Shown one piece after another: positions 12,701 through 24,290 of a DNA stretch of 64,000 nt; the stretch's first letter is position 1; every line of letters begins with the position of its first letter. Made by a program: the position numbers and the translations under genes. A model generated the notes under the pieces. The model did not search any database and was not told the DNA's origin. It was given only the letters and a program-made list of their open reading frames with translations. Source of the DNA: Silurus meridionalis (taxonomy: Eukaryota > Chordata > Actinopteri > Siluriformes > Siluridae); the NCBI RefSeq assembly GCF_014805685.1, contig NC_060911.1, forward strand, positions 5,670,712 through 5,734,711, read 5' to 3'.

Positions 12701-15700
12701 TTTGTACCATGATCTTTCAATAGCACATAATAAAAGTATAAACATAGAAATGATTACACAAATACACAATTCTAACTACTGTGGGTAGCATTGCCTTCTC
12801 ACAGCTCTAGGATCCTGAATTTAATTGTGAAATGTTCTGCTCATGTTCACAAATGGGTTTTTAATAAAAAACATGTTGGTAATGCTGAAATGCTCAAAGT
12901 GTAAATGAATGTCTGAATGTTTACCTGTGAAGAACTGGATCAGCTGCAACCCTGAACAATATAAAATAGTCACTGAAGAATGACTTGTTATGGTAATTAG
13001 GATATTTGTAGAATATCCCAATATACATGTTGTTTAAGCTATCTCTGTTTGTTGTTTTACTGGAAATTTTCACAGGTTGAACATGTTCAGGAGTTATATG
13101 GGGACAAGCTGAAGAATGTTGACCATACAAAGCCAGTGATGAAAGACTGGAGACTGGTATCTATCTGATCTATTTTTTAGTTTTGTGTTGCATGGTATGC
13201 CTTCATATTTTAACAGAAATTTCCGATTTGACAGAAGGATCCACATAAATTAAAACCATCCCTTCCTCATCGACTATCCAAGGTAAATTATACTATATCT
13301 TGTAAATATGTTAATTATCCTATATTGCAAGGTTGAAAAAAATTCTCAGGTTGTGTCGCTTCAATCTTATTCCAAAATGAATTAAATTCATTATTTTTCT
13401 CAAAATTCTACAAACTATACCCCATAATGACAATGTGAAAGAAGTTTGTTTTCAAAATTGAGCTGCATCCTGTTTCCACTGATCATCCTTGAGATGTTTC
13501 TACAACTTGATTGGAGTCCACCTGTGGTAAATTCAGTGATTGGACATGATTTGGAAAGGCACACACATGTATATATGAGGTCCCACAGTTAACAGTTTAT
13601 GTCAGAACACAAACTAAGCAATGAAGTCCAAGAAATTGTCTGTAGACCTTCGAGACAGGATTGTATTGAAGCACAGATCTGGGGAAGGGTATAGAAAACT
13701 TTCTGCAGCATTGAAAATCCTAATGAGCACAGTGGCCTCCATCATCTGTAAATGGAAGAAGTTTGGAACCACCAGGATTCTTTCTAGAGCAGGCCGCCTG
13801 GCCAAACTGAGCGATTGGGGGAAGGCCTTAGTCAAAGAGGTGACCAAGAACCCGATAGTCACTCTAAAAGAGCTCCAGTGTTTCTCTGTGGAGAAAAACC
13901 TTTCAGTAGAACAACTATCTCTGCAGCTCTCCACCAATCAGGCCTGTATTGTACCTCAGCACTCTGGACCTCAGACTGGGACAATGGTTCATCTTCTAAA
14001 AATACAACGTCCATAAACCCAAAGCCAAGCTAGCAAAGGAGGGGCTAGGGGACATCTCTGTGATGCTCCCCATCCAGCTTGATGGAGCTTAAGAGGTTCT
14101 TCAAAAAAGAATGGGAGATACTACCCAAAAATAGGTGTGCATCAAACTCAAACAGATTAAAGGCTGTAATTGGTGCCAATGGTGCTTCAACAAAGTATTG
14201 AGCAAAAGCTGTAAATAGTTATGTACATGTGATTATTTTGGTTTTTATTTGTACTTTTTTTTTTTATATATAAATTTAAACTTCTTTCACGTTTTTATTA
14301 TCGGGGTATTGTTTGTAGAGTTTCGAGGAAAATAAAGAATTTAATCCATTTGGAATAAGGCTGTAACATATGGAAAAAGTGAAGTGCTATGAATACTTTC
14401 CGGATGCACTGTACTATAGGCAGTGATGAAAGTAAATTAATCGATTTAATTTTTGTAGGATTTTATTGAAGATGATCTGAAGAAGATGAATGGTCTTTCG
14501 TTTTTGGAAGAATCAAAGGTATTTGACAATGAAATATTTAGGTATATTTATAAACTGAATTGCTCAAAGTTTGTGAACACCTGACAGTGACAACCACATG
14601 TTTCTTTAACAACGCTTTTCAAATCCAGGGCATTAATATGAAATTGGTCCACACTTTACTCTAACAGCCTTTATTCTTTTACATTTTGTCCTGACATTAC
14701 TTAAAAAACTTGTAGACACATTTAGGCAGACTGATTTCTTTTATCTCTGTGTTAATTAAACATCATTATTGCATTTCAGTAATATTTAGATTAAATGTCT
14801 TCAAGTAGAACTGTAGACTGAAAAACATGATGGCGACATTGAGACACGTTTCTCCATACCCCCACCTCCACACAAATATTTAAAGTTTTTATAAACGATT
14901 ATTTTTGATTATGATTAAACATAGTGGACTACATATCTGTTTTTGTAGGAAAATGTTTCGGCGAGTGCTGAGAAGGAAAATCATCGTTACTCTGCTGACT
15001 TATGGGTGTGTACAGTAGTGCAGGATGAGTTGATTGTGTTCATCATTTACATTCAAATTGTGATTCATATTATGCTTCTTGTGATTTTATGGGAAAAAAA
15101 GTATATTTAGTATTAATTTATGCTTTAGAATCCATTTTTGTTTGTTTTTGATGTTTAGGCAGAGTACCAGCTTGAGACATGCTCTTCAAAACCTCCAGAC
15201 AACAGTAAAAAAACACAAGATTTACAAGACTGTCGACCGGTACGTCCCTAACGCTTGTTCTTCGCAAATTCAAATAAATAATAAATTCAAAACATTAATT
15301 GATTGATTGATTGATTGGTTTTACAGAAGAAATCGTTTACATTCAGGGTTCCTCATATGCCTCGGAAAGGATCAAAGGTAACGTTTTATTCAATATTTTA
15401 CCCTGCTTTTGTTTATTCATGACATACATTAACGGCTTTCACATCTGTTTTCAAAATTATCTTAAGAGTACGCCAGAAAACGATATCCCAGAGAAAGGTG
15501 CTGATTTGTTTAAAGCCACGGACATACAAGGGTTGGAAATGAATGTATCTGAAGATTATAATCAGGTATTCGAACTTTTAGAATTTCCTTACAGTACAAA
15601 TCTGCTATTTATATTAGTTAATGAGATTTTTTTTGTAAATTTTACATGATAATTCATTTTTCATAGATGAGGAAATCTCCTGTACAAAGGGTTTCGCCAA

Positions 15701-18700
15701 TAATTAGAAGAGACTCACAGGTCCCACTGGTTTTTTTTTTCAGTTTTTATGTATTTATTTATTTTATTGTATTTATCGATCGACACACTGCTAAATACAT
15801 TACATGCTTTTTCACAAAAGGTGTTTTTCTGATACGTTTAGGGTCTAAATAATGCAGAGAAAGGAGCAGATCTTTTTAAAGCAGGAGACATTGCAGATGA
15901 TATCTGGATGGAGAAGCATACCATGGTATATGTTCATTTCGGTTTCATTTTCCATGTCATTTGCTTCTTTTTTTATTTTGAATCTCTTAATCATCTAAGG
16001 AAGTAATGGGTGTGTTTTATCTTTTGTGTGCATGTTTAGGACACAAAAACAGAGAAGGTAAAAAATGAAACTCTGCCCAGAAGTGAATCAAAGGTAAGGG
16101 TACATACTAGAACCATTTGCATATATGTCAGACATGCAGTCATGTAACAATTTTGCATTACACTTTAAGCCTAATATTTACAGTACCATGTCTTTCAGTT
16201 CATCAAGTTTTTCTAAATAGCTTTGGAGTTCACAAACATATCCTACAATATTAAGCAACCTTTATGAAACATTATGAAAATGCTTTTTATAAAATAAACA
16301 TTTAATACACACCTTTTTCCGGACAATAGAAACATTACTAACTCACTTAACTTTTCTTTTAATGTTATACATTACAATAAGAGGCTCAGTGCTGTCATAC
16401 TCGTCAAGGCAGGCTTTCACTGAGGGTGCTGATATTTTCAAAACCAGAGTTTCTGGTTTGCCCAAGAATAAAATTAGCAGCAAATCCAAAAAATACAAGA
16501 TGCACTGCACATTTTTTCAATCATTACAATGTAGAGGCACCAAAATGACTTTTCATCTTCCCCTCAAGGCCAAAGACCAACTGTATTTTACTGAAGACTT
16601 TGAGCTACCAGGTGCTACTTCTGGTGATTACTACCTCTCAGAAGCAGCTAAGGTATCCACACCCAACATTTATTTCAATCACATATAAGTAAACACACAT
16701 CCTTAATTAACAAAAGCCTAATGAAGAAAAGAAATATGCTTCCTTGTTAGTATTGTATAACACTGAGGCAGCAGAGCTTGATTCCAGGTCCAGTTCTTAT
16801 TGCTTTTGTGTATCAAGAGGTTACAGAGTTGTGTTAGCCAAGTCTGTTATGCCTTTTAGCTCTCTAATATGTGCTTAAACCAGCTTGACGAGCTTAAAAT
16901 GTTTTACCATGTCAAATGAAAATGACTACTAGTGCTGTCTGACTGTGGCTGCTTTTTGTTATTGCTCAATGGTGACAGTGTTTCAAATTCAGTGTCAGTC
17001 AAAAGAAATCTTTGGATTTGGATTCTGAAAAGAAGTAACTTTTTTCTATCATTTATTTAGAAAAATAATCTTTATCAGCAATATGTAGGTGTTTTATTAA
17101 CTTATATAGCAATCTATAAACTCTATCCCATATCTATTCACGGTTTGTTTCATGTACACATTGTTGAACGGGTTTGATTCTCTATCCATCTTCTAAGGCT
17201 GAGTGGATGTCCTCCCAGATGGATTTGAGGCGAGTAAAAACACCAGAACATGCTGAGAAACTGGAAGGAGTAAAAGAAGAAGAGGAAGGGGTGAGTCTTC
17301 CAATAAGGTGGATATATAATCCCAATTCCAAAAAAGTTGGGACACTGTGTAAAATGTGAATAGAAAAAGAATTCAATGATTTGCAAATCTCACAAACCCA
17401 TATTTTATTCCCAATGAAACATAGGAAACATATCATATGTTTAAACCGAGGAAATGTACCATTTTAAGAAAAAAAAGAAGGTAATTTTGAATTTGATATC
17501 TGCAACCTGGCTCAAAACAATTGGGACAGGGCAAGAAGTGTGGAAAAAAAGTGCTAAATGCAATGAACAGTTGGAGAAACATTTTGCAACTAATTAGGTT
17601 ACTAGGTAGGAGACACCGAACTGTTGAGCAGCGAGAATACTGTATCAGACACATATGGAACAACATTCCTCTCCGAAAAAACTGGTCACGTCAGTTCACA
17701 GATACATATGGACAGTAGACATGCAGTGGTAAACATGGCCCTGTCCCAACTTTTTAAAACCTGTTGCAGCCATCAAATACAAAATGACCTTATTTTTACA
17801 TTACAATGGTATTTAGTCTCAGTTTAAACATTTGATATGTTTATTTGTTTAATTGTGAATAGATGTATGAGATTTGCAAATCATTGGATTTTGTTTTTAT
17901 TTACATTTTACACACTGTCCCAACATCTTTGGAATTACGGTAGTATACTGTAAATAGCAAATAGAAAGCGATTTTGTATGCAATATATATCCAAGTATTT
18001 CAAATCGAAAAAAAAAAAAGTTACACAACTTTGTTTCTGTAAACCCTTGTGAACAAGCTAATTGTTACAATTTCATGGAACTAATGTTAGAAGTTAGATT
18101 GTAAATGTAGGTCAGTGCTTCTGATAGTGTTTAGGCCAGCAGAGAAGGCACTGCTGGGCCTGAACGCCCACCACTGGGTGCATGTCAAATTAATGTAGAT
18201 ACCAAACCCTGCATACTAGAAACACCCCGCAAAACCTGCTATTTTGGAGATGCTCTTACCCAATTGTCTATTTATCACAGTTTGTCTCTTGACAAAGTTA
18301 AACAGATCCTTGAAAATGTTCCTACTTTCAACACTCAACTTTGAGAACTGAATGTTAATTTGCTGCCTAATAAACCTCACTAATTGCGAGGTGACACTGT
18401 AATAAGATGATCAATATCAGTCATGTCACCTGTCAATGGTTTTAAGATTATAGCTGATTGGTGTGTGTGTTTGTGTTTCAGTAAACATAGTAAACAAGAC
18501 TTTTATGTTTAAATTGCAGGACACTGACAGTCTAATGGAGTGGTGGAACACAGTAGAATGTAAGCAACTATTAGTATTCCAAAAGTCTTAATGTTTCACC
18601 TTTTAAAAACTTAAACACTTCAGTCTTAATAAGCACAGATATTCACACATTCCTTTTATTTTTTCAGTATGGGACGAACTGCCATCAGATGACGAAAGCA

Positions 18701-21700
18701 ATGCAAAGGAGGATGAAACTAAGTAAACAATTCGCTTAATAATATTTACTTTTGTTATTCTAATTTTTTTAAATGAAAAAGCTAGCTTTTCCAGCCTGAA
18801 ACTTGCACTTGTCTTCATTTGCATAAACATGGTTTATGTTATGCACCCAACTGCCACTAGGAGGACCCTAAGCACCTAAAGATGTTTTATGTCTCTGAGT
18901 GATTGACACATTCCTAAAAGTTGAAATTAGGATAATACATATTTGTTATTTCAAAATCCAATCAATTGGCATACAGGCAATCCATTATTATCAATGAACA
19001 GAACATAATGCACTAAAAAATCGTTCTTTTTTTCTTAATTTAGATCTTTTACTGAGATTGCTGACAAAGTCCACCAAGGTCTCAGAGTTTTCTATAAAGT
19101 TTTCACCGAGCAAGCCGAAGTCCTCTACCTGCATGTGCTGCGCCTCTACGCCATCGGTGATGACCTGAGCAACTTCCACCGCCGTGCAAAGATCGCAAAT
19201 ATCACAGGTGGCACAACCTCGGCTGTGGGTGGTGCAGCAGTTATCACTGGCCTGGCTCTGGCACCTGTCACACTTGGAGCTTCTTTGATTGTATCTGCTG
19301 TTGGGCTGGGAGTAGCAGCAGCAGGTGGAATCACAGCAGCTTCGGCCACCTTATCGGACAATGTCCACGAAATGAGCGTATGTTTAATGCTTTATTTGCC
19401 CATACTATTAGATGTTAGGTATTTTTGATCATATAATTGGAAAGTATTCAGACCACCTTTACTTTTGCAATGCTATGTTGCAGCCTAATATTAAAATCAT
19501 TCAAAAAGATTTTTTCTCTCAATAATCTACACGCAGAACCCCATAATGACAAGGTGAAAACAATATTCTAGAAATGCCTGTAATTTATGAATTTTTTTAC
19601 AATAAAAAAAACTTAAATATTACATGTACATAAGTATTCAGACCTCTGACTCTGTACCTAGTTGAAGCACCTTTGGCAACAATTTGGCCGTCTTTTTCGG
19701 TATGATGGCAACAAGCTTTGCACATCTGAATTGTGGGATTTCCAGGTCTCTCCAAAAATGTTTGAATAGGGTTCATGTTAGGGCTCTGGCTGGCACAATT
19801 TAGGACATTCAGAGTTTTCCCTAAGCCACTCCTGTGTTGTCTTTGCTGTGTGCTTTGGGATGTTGTCATGTAGGAAGGTGAACCTTTGGCCCAGAGTGAG
19901 ATCAAGAGTGCTGTGGAACAGGTCTTTATTGATATCTCTGTACTTTGCTCCATTCAGCTTCCCCTCAACCCTGACCAGTTGCCAAGTCCTTGCTGCATAA
20001 AAACCCCAAGGCATGATGCTGCCAATATCATGCTTCGCTTTTGGGATGGTTTTGGGTAGTTGATGATCGATGCCTGATATACTCCAGACATAAAGTTTAG
20101 AATTGAGGCTGAAATTCCTAAATTGGTTCCATCAGACCAGATAATCTTGTTTCACAAAGACTGAGAGACCTTCAAGTCTTCCAAGCAGATTTCCAGACTT
20201 GTCCCATCTACACACAGGATCTCCAGAGCTCAGTCAGAGTGACCATCCAGTTCTCTTCTTTACCTATTGCTCAGTTTGTGACCAGCCCTTGGAAGAGTCT
20301 TGGTTGTTCCATACTTCTTCCATTGAGAATTATAGAGGCCACTGTGCTCTTGGGAATCTTCAGTGCGGCGGGAATTGTGTTGTAGCCTGGTTTGGTTTTT
20401 GTTCTGATATGCATCCTCAGCTGTGAGGCCTTTTGTAGAGAGGTGTGCGCATTTCCAAATCATGACCAATCAATAAACGTTTCCACTGGTGGACCTTAAT
20501 CAAGATGTGGAAACATCTCAGTAATGATCAGGAGAAACAGCTAAATTTCAAGTGTAAATGCAAAGGGTCAGAGTACTTATGTACGTGAGATATTTCCGAT
20601 TTTTCTCATTTTAAAAATAGACATTTCTTGAATTCTGTTTTCTGTGTGTATAGTGAGGAAAAGAAATCAAATTCAATGATTGTAGTATCAGTCTGCAACA
20701 TAATAAAAGTGAAAAAAAGTGAAGACGGTCTAAATTCTTTCTGAATGCATTGTACAGTATGTCTATAAAATGATATTTTTACATGTCCACAAGTCTTAGA
20801 GCTTTGCAAATTATAATGTCAAGCTTTAACTATGTAATTTTATATAAACTATCCAGGCAATGTTACTCCAAATACAAAGATTTTCATCTCTTATATATTT
20901 TCTAGTCTTGGCTTGTGTTATTTTGACAATTGTAACAGGAAAACATTAAGAACTGCTGGTTTTAAATACTTTTGTTTTTCTTGCTTACTATCCGCTTGTT
21001 TAAAACACAGGAATGTACCCATGCCCTATATACACTCCTGGGCAAAAAAAAAAAGGCTAAGATGGCAAAATATTAAGCTTTGAATGATTTTAACAACAAA
21101 TCCTTATTTGTTTCCATTCAGTATTGATAGTTGATAGATAGTTTTGTGTGTTCACATCAAACATTCGAAACATTTTTATGATTTTCCCTCTGTGTTCAAG
21201 TCTGTATAAGCCAATTTACCTGATTTGACCTGATTGTAACAGTTCACGCCATCAAAAAAGTAAACAAGCAAATGGAGGTGCAGGAGGCCTCCAGAGTGCA
21301 TGCATTCATTTCTGCACATTTTTTAGCTAATAATTTGCTGTTAAAAACATAAAAGTGTTACTATTTTGTCGTTTTTTTATTCCTCGCTTTTCCCAGGCAT
21401 TGTAGTGCTATAAATGCATGGGTACTTACTGTTTATTTATTATGTAGTAGGCACAGTTTTATATCAATCAGTATGATTTTGATGGGTTACAGTGTCACAT
21501 TGGCAAATACAAATTCACTTGAAAGATTGAATATGAAAACCGCTCCATATTACTGTAAAATCTCTCACTTTTACCATTTGCGTTCTCTACCAGGACCGTA
21601 AGAAGATCGAGGTGGTGTTGCAGGACTACGAGACCCGCCTAGTGGAACTGCGGCGCTGCCTGCATTTTGTAGCTGAAGGTGTGCGTCGAATGCGCTTGCA

Positions 21701-22007
21701 CCCTCTGCTGCGTCGTAACAATTACTACGCCGGAGACTGGGAGGTGCGGCGAGCACTTCAGACCATCAGTCTGGTTGGAGATCCAGTAGAGCAAGCCGAG
21801 GAAATTGTGCAGAAATCCACAATGGCTCTAAACAGTGTGTACAAGGGCATGGATAATTACTTTAGCAAGGATTCGAAGGAGCTAAAGAAGGGCTGCAAGA
21901 AAGAGGTGACCATGCAAGTGAATATGTTAGCCAAGCTGCTGCATGAAAACTTAGTGGTGCTTAACTCCACACGAGAGCACCTAATGGAAGCGACTGGATT
22001 TGTATAG
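2023..22007 (+). CDS. Modular APOL-family protein with endocytic-motif N-terminus (about 1,181 aa, 34 exons)
   Basis: Reconstructed coding exons: 2023-2025, 2122-2181, 3302-3364, 3472-3516, 3813-3869, 3972-4688, 4821-4889, 5353-5490, 6168-6233, 6545-6604, 10567-10602, 10771-10821, 10914-10949, 11034-11090, 12138-12197, 12285-12359, 12468-12518, 12643-12699, 13076-13156, 13235-13282, 14459-14518, 14949-15005, 15159-15239, 15327-15377, 15467-15565, 15667-15720, 15842-15925, 16040-16093, 16413-16652, 17198-17290, 18520-18559, 18668-18722, 19044-19377, 21594-22007. All have AG/GT borders. Every junction is phase 0 except those flanking the 40- and 55-nt exons. Residues 50-52 and 69-71 are NPF (EH-domain ligands). 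WPHF, WAVF and WDSF (100-138) are WxxF, and FQDSF (138-142) is FxDxF; both are clathrin-adaptor ligands in known families. A Pro-rich stretch follows at about 360-382. Residues about 933-1181 are APOL-like: an amphipathic segment, a Gly/Ala-rich hydrophobic hairpin (about 983-1035), then charged helices. The start is uncertain: an ATG directly before a donor at 2026 is the simplest in-phase choice. Function in vesicle traffic is inference. Confidence 0.78.
5563..6040. mobile_element. Non-autonomous hAT-type element (478 bp)
   Basis: The ends are inverted repeats (cagtagtccccaac at the left, gttggggactgctg at the right) with further GC-rich subterminal repeats around 'ggaccgg'. A perfect 8-bp target duplication, ctttagca, flanks it at 5555-5562 and 6041-6048. 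The 8-bp duplication and CAG-type ends fit the hAT superfamily. It has no transposase and sits in an intron of the large APOL-like gene. Confidence 0.85.
6303..6500 (+). mobile_element. tRNA-derived SINE
   Basis: The head resembles RNA polymerase III boxes (A box around 'tggtagcttagtg', B box around 'ggttaaatccc'). A typical fish SINE body ('aagctgcca', 'gagcaaggc') and the tail 'aaatgccataaatgtaaatg' follow. It is inserted in the intron between the 6168-6233 and 6545-6604 exons, ending just upstream of the second. Confidence 0.75.
6624..6698. repeat. (TA)n microsatellite
   Basis: Uninterrupted TA dinucleotide tract of about 75 bp, beginning about 20 bases after the donor at 6605. Confidence 0.95.
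6770..7010. repeat. Degenerate dispersed repeat, copy 1
   Basis: The phrases 'cctcaaattcctgtt', 'accatagtcttcctgtcagc' and 'ttctctggtttccacc' recur in degraded form at about 33,790-34,060, 34,590-34,830 and 59,150-59,330. It is an old teleost interspersed element; I do not assign a family. Confidence 0.5.
7030..10560. other. Long intron without recognisable gene
   Basis: Bulk of the 3.96-kb intron of the APOL-like gene between the 6545-6604 and 10567-10602 exons. I see only short AT-rich open frames with no known motif. One hairpin-forming inverted repeat (acaagctcaa/ttgagcttgt) lies at about 9,282-9,310. No exon with matching phase and good splice sites was found here, but a small missed exon is possible. 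Confidence 0.5.
11156..11537 (+). mobile_element. Solo LTR (382 bp)
   Basis: It starts tgtcagg and ends cctgaca and is flanked by a perfect 5-bp duplication, gtctg (11151-11155 and 11538-11542). It contains a TATA-like ccctatttaa, a possible polyadenylation region near 'cattaaaacc', and no coding sequence. LTR-type ends plus a 5-bp target duplication fit a solo LTR of a Gypsy/ERV-type retroelement left by recombination. It lies in an intron of the APOL-like gene, in the same orientation. Confidence 0.78.
13340..14420 (+). mobile_element. Tc1-like transposon, decayed
   Basis: A frame starting at 13621 encodes a Tc1 N-terminal DNA-binding region (MKSKKLSVDLRDRIVLKHR, then a K/R-rich helix-turn-helix area and 'GRLAKLSD'). 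It then breaks down after about 130 codons and lacks most of the DDE domain. The left end has 'ccccataatgacaatgtgaaa' and the right end 'ctttccggatgcactgta'. It is an intronic insertion between the 13235 and 14459 exons. Confidence 0.8.
17316..17945. mobile_element. Non-autonomous TIR transposon (about 630 bp)
   Basis: The left end 'aattccaaaaaagttgggac' and right end 'gtcccaacatctttggaatt' are inverted repeats extending over about 35 bp (ggacactgtgtaaaatg / cattttacacactgtcc). Internal subterminal repeats include 'gatttgcaaatc'. No intact transposase. A decayed relative is at about 63,226-63,470. Intronic. Confidence 0.8.
19436..20758 (-). mobile_element. Tc1-like transposon, decayed, minus strand
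   Basis: The left end 'gtattcagaccacctttact' and right end 'ttctttctgaatgcattgta' are terminal inverted repeats of the same Tc1 subgroup as the element at 13.4 kb. Minus-strand frames between 19,597 and 20,469 give Tc1 fragments (for example TFLHDNIPKHTAKTTQEWL, the middle DDE aspartate region, and RGLNTY-type ends) separated by frameshifts. It sits in the intron between the two APOL-domain exons. Confidence 0.85.
21026..21420. repeat. Probable Tc1-type terminal fragment
   Basis: The segment begins 'cactcctgggcaaaaaaa', a phrase typical of a fish Tc1-like end, followed by AT-rich sequence with no frame. The right boundary is not visible to me. Confidence 0.4.
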
Positions 22008-22032
22008 AACGGGAAACCAATAAGCAAAAAGA

Positions 22033-22038
22033 AATAAA
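22033..22038 (+). promoter_or_regulatory. Polyadenylation signal AATAAA for the large APOL-like gene
   Basis: A canonical hexamer lies 26 bases after the TAG stop at 22,005-22,007. A further cluster of AATAAA-like hexamers at about 22,855-22,866 could serve as a distal signal. Confidence 0.55.
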
Positions 22039-22039
22039 T

Positions 22040-22981
22040 AGAACTTAATGTTGATCTGAATGTTATCTAAGCGTTATGTAAGTGTGGCTGGTCACATGCT
22101 AAACATGATGATGAAAAATTGAGACTCACTTCCTTCTACTGTATCACAGTGTACTGTATTAACTAGGAAAGGGGCCTGTGGTAAGAACGTATCAAATCAA
22201 GAAAGATTACATGTTCAATATGCATATAAAAGAAGATTATAAATGTCAAGTTAATTGTCATTACATTTTATGTTTGCTGTGGAGCACTTTGGATTTAACA
22301 TAACGTATATATACTTGACAAAAAACAGCTTCTGTGGTCAGAGTTTTGATTTCCTTCTTCTTTAAGCAGTTTAGTTCTTGTTTTAATATTCACTTTCACA
22401 ATGAGAAAATACCATCTATGGCAGACACTGTTCTGGGATTGAGTTACTGTTGTGCTCTGGTATCTATACACTAAACCACAAAGACTGAAAAAACTTGGGC
22501 AGGAACTGAGAATGTCTATGCCCTATTTAAAAAGACCTCACAATATATAGAAATTTACCATTTAAAAATGTTTAGCAATCAAATTGAAGTGAGATATTTG
22601 CACGCACATTATCGTATACCTTTAAAAACTATTTATATATTTGTTTGCTTTTGCTCTGTTTAGTATTTTCTTATAATTCCTGCAGATTCTTCATGGCCAA
22701 CCTCCCTATTCATATTCATGCTCATAGCTATCAACCTATATGTTATATAATTGTTCTATTTTTTTTCTTTTAGGCGGAAATTTAGATGCACTGGCACAGC
22801 TTTTAAAAAGGGCAGATGTCAATTGTATACAATATAAACATATTTGTAATATATTATAAAATAAAATACAAAACTTGCTATTAAATGAATTCCAATTCAT
22901 CATCTATTATATTGCGTACATTTTATTTATCTTTTTATTTGTGTCTTTTCCAAGTTCATAGTCAATCTTTCTAATAAATTG

Positions 22982-23037
<56 letters not shown>

Positions 23038-24130
23038 GTAGCAGCAAAACACACAACTAAATATAAAAATCTGTATTCTAATAAAAATAGAACAAAAAAA
23101 CTTCTCGAATACACTCTTATGATACATAGAATCAATCAAAACTTCATTTTATACATAGTAATGTGGTGTTTCATGTGTCTCTTTTTATTCATCCATTATA
23201 TCTCTCCACTTTTCATCTCTCACAAATATTGTATTTTTAGACAGTCCCAATTTCCCTGCTGTTAGAATTATTAGTATCATTATGCTCATTTCGTTTGAAG
23301 TACGTCGTATATTCATAAATATGTAAAATAAGCAAGTCATTACAATTTTATAACCTTCTAAAAAAACACACACAAATGAAAGCATCTTCCTGCATTGACT
23401 TTTTGAGGCCAGCTTCCTCTTTCATGACCACAACCACTTGAATTAGAGCATATTTCCTAATCTTTGACTTTTTTGGGGGGTTTTGGCAGGCAAGAAAACC
23501 AAGATGAGATCACCCAATACATGATTTTTGTAATTTATTATATATTTGTATTATTTATTATGTAACAAGTAGATGTAGATGTGTGCTTTTTTATTATTAG
23601 TCGATTAAAAACAACTTCTATCTTCTTTAATTTTGGATACAGTCTATATAAACATTTGATTTATTAATATATTCAGTTTTGCTGATTTTTATTTTTATTT
23701 TATGAATAAATGTGCATAATACAGTAGTCCCATGTTCTCCATTGGGTACAGAGGAGCAGTGACGTGTGGAGGTCGGACTTCAGACTTCTTCATGGAAAAG
23801 TCACAGCTTTTCCTTAAAATACCTCCAGCAAGCCTCTCAAACACAAGTGCAGTGAAGAAAAGGATTTCTTCCACATTTTAAGGTTGGATTTGCTTTCCTT
23901 TCATTGCGTTTTTACAGCAGTTTAAACGACAGCAGGTTTAATCCGGTTCTTGTTGTTATTCACTTCTAACACTTTTACCGAATCTTTGGAGTTGTTTTTG
24001 TGCCTATGTGTTAATATGTCGCTAAAATCTATAAAATTTATAAATCTGTGTAAATATTTAAAGATAAATGATACCCATAACTTTATATTTTCTGTTACTG
24101 TTTACGTTACTGATCTATTCACCACGCCTG
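22040..24130. other. Intergenic / 3' flank, no gene seen
   Basis: AT-rich sequence between the two APOL genes. It holds the CA repeat at 22,984-23,034 and short unsupported open frames. Part may be 3' untranslated region of the large gene. Confidence 0.5.
22984..23034. repeat. (CA)n microsatellite
   Basis: Perfect CA repeat of about 50 bp. Confidence 0.97.
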
Positions 24131-24290
24131 TGTTGTAGTGAGTACAGGGACGTCACTGTATACAGCACGAAGAAAACAATGCTTCCGGATTCGGCGTCAT
24201 GCGCGTGATAATAAGCTGTGTAGCCAATCACAGTGCAGGACGGTAATACTACTATCCAATCGTAGCGCAGGAGGCGGGTTCACAAGAAAA
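24130..24290 (+). promoter_or_regulatory. Candidate promoter with two CCAAT boxes
   Basis: A locally GC/CpG-richer island in AT-rich DNA. It has 'gacgtcac' (CRE-like) at about 24,149, 'gcgcgtgat', 'ccaatcaca' at about 24,225, 'ccaatcgta' at about 24,255 and 'ggaggcggg' (Sp1-like) at about 24,270. The spacing of two CCAAT boxes by about 30 bp is typical of NF-Y promoters. The nearest downstream gene is the compact APOL gene (start codon at 27,347). Assignment is inference; no transcript evidence. Confidence 0.4.

Noticed and set aside
22984..23034. CRISPR-like array
   Set aside because: It is a dinucleotide microsatellite; no spaced direct repeats were seen anywhere in the window and the genome is vertebrate.
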